Source: Chloroflexota bacterium
GTDB lineage: Bacteria > Chloroflexota > Dormibacteria > Dormibacterales > Dormibacteraceae
Length of the DNA: 6,462 nt
Reading direction: 5' to 3'
Assembly: GCA_005880345.1 (NCBI GenBank)
Contig: VBGE01000101.1
Location: 1-6,462, forward strand
Position 1 is the stretch's first letter; each line of letters opens with the position of its first letter. A program made the translations under genes and the position numbers. Shown one piece after another: positions 5,684 to 6,462 of the stretch. The notes below the pieces were generated by a model. The model had not been told where the DNA came from and made no database searches. It worked only from the letters and a program-made list of their open reading frames with translations.

Positions 5684-6462
5684 GTGAGCGCACCCACAAC
5701 CATCGAGGACGTCGAACAGCGTCTGCGCGAGCGGCGCTACATCGGCGACCGCTCGCTGGCCACGTCCATCTTCCTGTCCCTCAAGCTCGAAAAGCCCCTG
5801 TTCATCGAGGGCGAGGCTGGGGTCGGCAAGACGGAAGCCGCCAAGGTCATGGCCGACGTGCTGGGCGCGCGCCTCATCCGGCTCCAGTGCTACGAAGGCA
5901 TCGACCTCGCCCACGCGGTCTACGAGTGGAACTACCCGCGCCAGCTGCTGCACATCCGGCTGATGGGCGAGGGGGAGGACCGGCGGACCGCGGAGCGCGA
6001 GATCTTCAGCAGCGAGTTCCTCCTCCGCCGGCCGCTGCTCGACGCGATCGACAACGACGACGCGATCCCGCCCGTGTTGCTGATCGATGAGATCGACCGC
6101 TCGGACGAAGAGTTCGAAGCCTTCCTGCTCGAGCTGCTTTCCGATTTCCAGGTGTCGATCCCGGAGATCGGCACCATCAAGGCGCGGCAGGTGCCATTCG
6201 TGGTCATCACCTCGAACCGCACGCGCGAGGTGCACGACGCGCTGAAGCGCCGCTGCCTCTACCACTGGATCGATTACCCAGACCTGGAAAAAGAGGTGGA
6301 GATCGTGCGAGCCCGCGCGCCGGAAGCCGCGGATGGTCTCGCCCGCGAGGTGGCTGCCCTGGTGCAGGGGCTGCGCGGCATGGAGCTGTACAAGGTGCCA
6401 GGAGTGGCCGAGACGCTGGACTGGGCGCGCTCGCTTGCCGCGCTGGGCGCGACCCGTATCGA
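5684..6462 (+). CDS. coxD: CoxD, MoxR-family AAA+ ATPase (partial, C-terminus outside window)
   Basis: This is an AAA+ ATPase of the MoxR/CoxD type; 259 codons are visible. In the known CODH system CoxD takes part in post-translational building of the Mo-S(-Cu) active site of CoxL. Motifs are Walker A GEAGVGKT (43-50), Walker B VLLIDEID (131-138), sensor 1 VVITSN (173-178) and LKRRC (187-191) with the likely arginine finger, followed by YHWIDYP. The block CYEGIDLAHAVYEWNYPRQ is typical of CoxD relatives. GTG 5684 is the preferred start because it gives a normal N-terminus. GTG 5648 is in frame but lies in the hairpin. There is no SD site. The reading frame is open to the right edge, where about 30-40 residues are probably missing. 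A coxE-type von Willebrand A gene would be expected next. It is separated from coxM by 52 bp holding the stem-loop. Confidence 0.93.
   Translation, partial: MSAPTTIEDVEQRLRERRYIGDRSLATSIFLSLKLEKPLFIEGEAGVGKTEAAKVMADVLGARLIRLQCYEGIDLAHAVYEWNYPRQLLHIRLMGEGEDRRTAEREIFSSEFLLRRPLLDAIDNDDAIPPVLLIDEIDRSDEEFEAFLLELLSDFQVSIPEIGTIKARQVPFVVITSNRTREVHDALKRRCLYHWIDYPDLEKEVEIVRARAPEAADGLAREVAALVQGLRGMELYKVPGVAETLDWARSLAALGATRI

Overview
This is a GC-rich bacterial window, densely coded on both strands, built around a molybdenum hydroxylase operon of the aerobic carbon monoxide dehydrogenase (CODH) type. No rRNA, tRNA, mobile element or CRISPR array is visible. The GC-rich codon use, the form II-like cox cluster and the signs of leaderless start sites fit a soil-type high-GC lineage such as Actinobacteriota, Chloroflexota or Candidatus Dormibacterota. 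The sequence alone does not settle which, and the lineage is an inference.

Layout. Positions 1-674 (minus) hold the N-terminal part of an amidase-signature hydrolase that runs off the left edge. A 53-bp divergent gap separates it from an unrecognised 172-aa gene (728-1246, plus). That gene ends tail to tail with coxG (1243-1854, minus); the two stop codons interlock in one CTAG. A 105-bp divergent gap (1855-1959) then leads into the plus-strand operon coxS (1960-2469), coxL (2471-4825) and coxM (4822-5631). These three are joined by a 1-base gap and a 4-base overlap. A 12-bp perfect GC-rich stem-loop (5639-5666) follows coxM, and a coxD-type MoxR-family AAA+ ATPase starts at GTG 5684 and runs off the right edge.

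How the parts work together. CoxS carries two [2Fe-2S] clusters, CoxM carries FAD and CoxL carries the molybdopterin cofactor. Together they form the usual (LMS)2 enzyme, which moves electrons from Mo through the FeS clusters to FAD. CoxG is an SRPBCC protein with a Pro/Thr-rich linker and a C-terminal amphipathic helix, as expected for a membrane tether and quinone link. CoxD is the expected active-site maturation ATPase. The order S-L-M and the active-site motif PYRGAGR (residues 364-370) place the enzyme with the form II/CODH-like group, not with proven form I CODH, which has AYxCSFR and the order M-S-L. Whether it oxidises CO or another substrate is therefore open.

The main non-coding observations are three. 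Four genes without a convincing Shine-Dalgarno (SD) site have -10-like hexamers 8-10 nt before their start codons, whereas coxS, coxL and coxM have clear SD sites. A strong stem-loop separates the structural genes from coxD. A short hairpin and an overlapping palindrome lie in the coxS leader. I did not find a wholly new system. The least understood gene is the 172-aa protein beside coxG.
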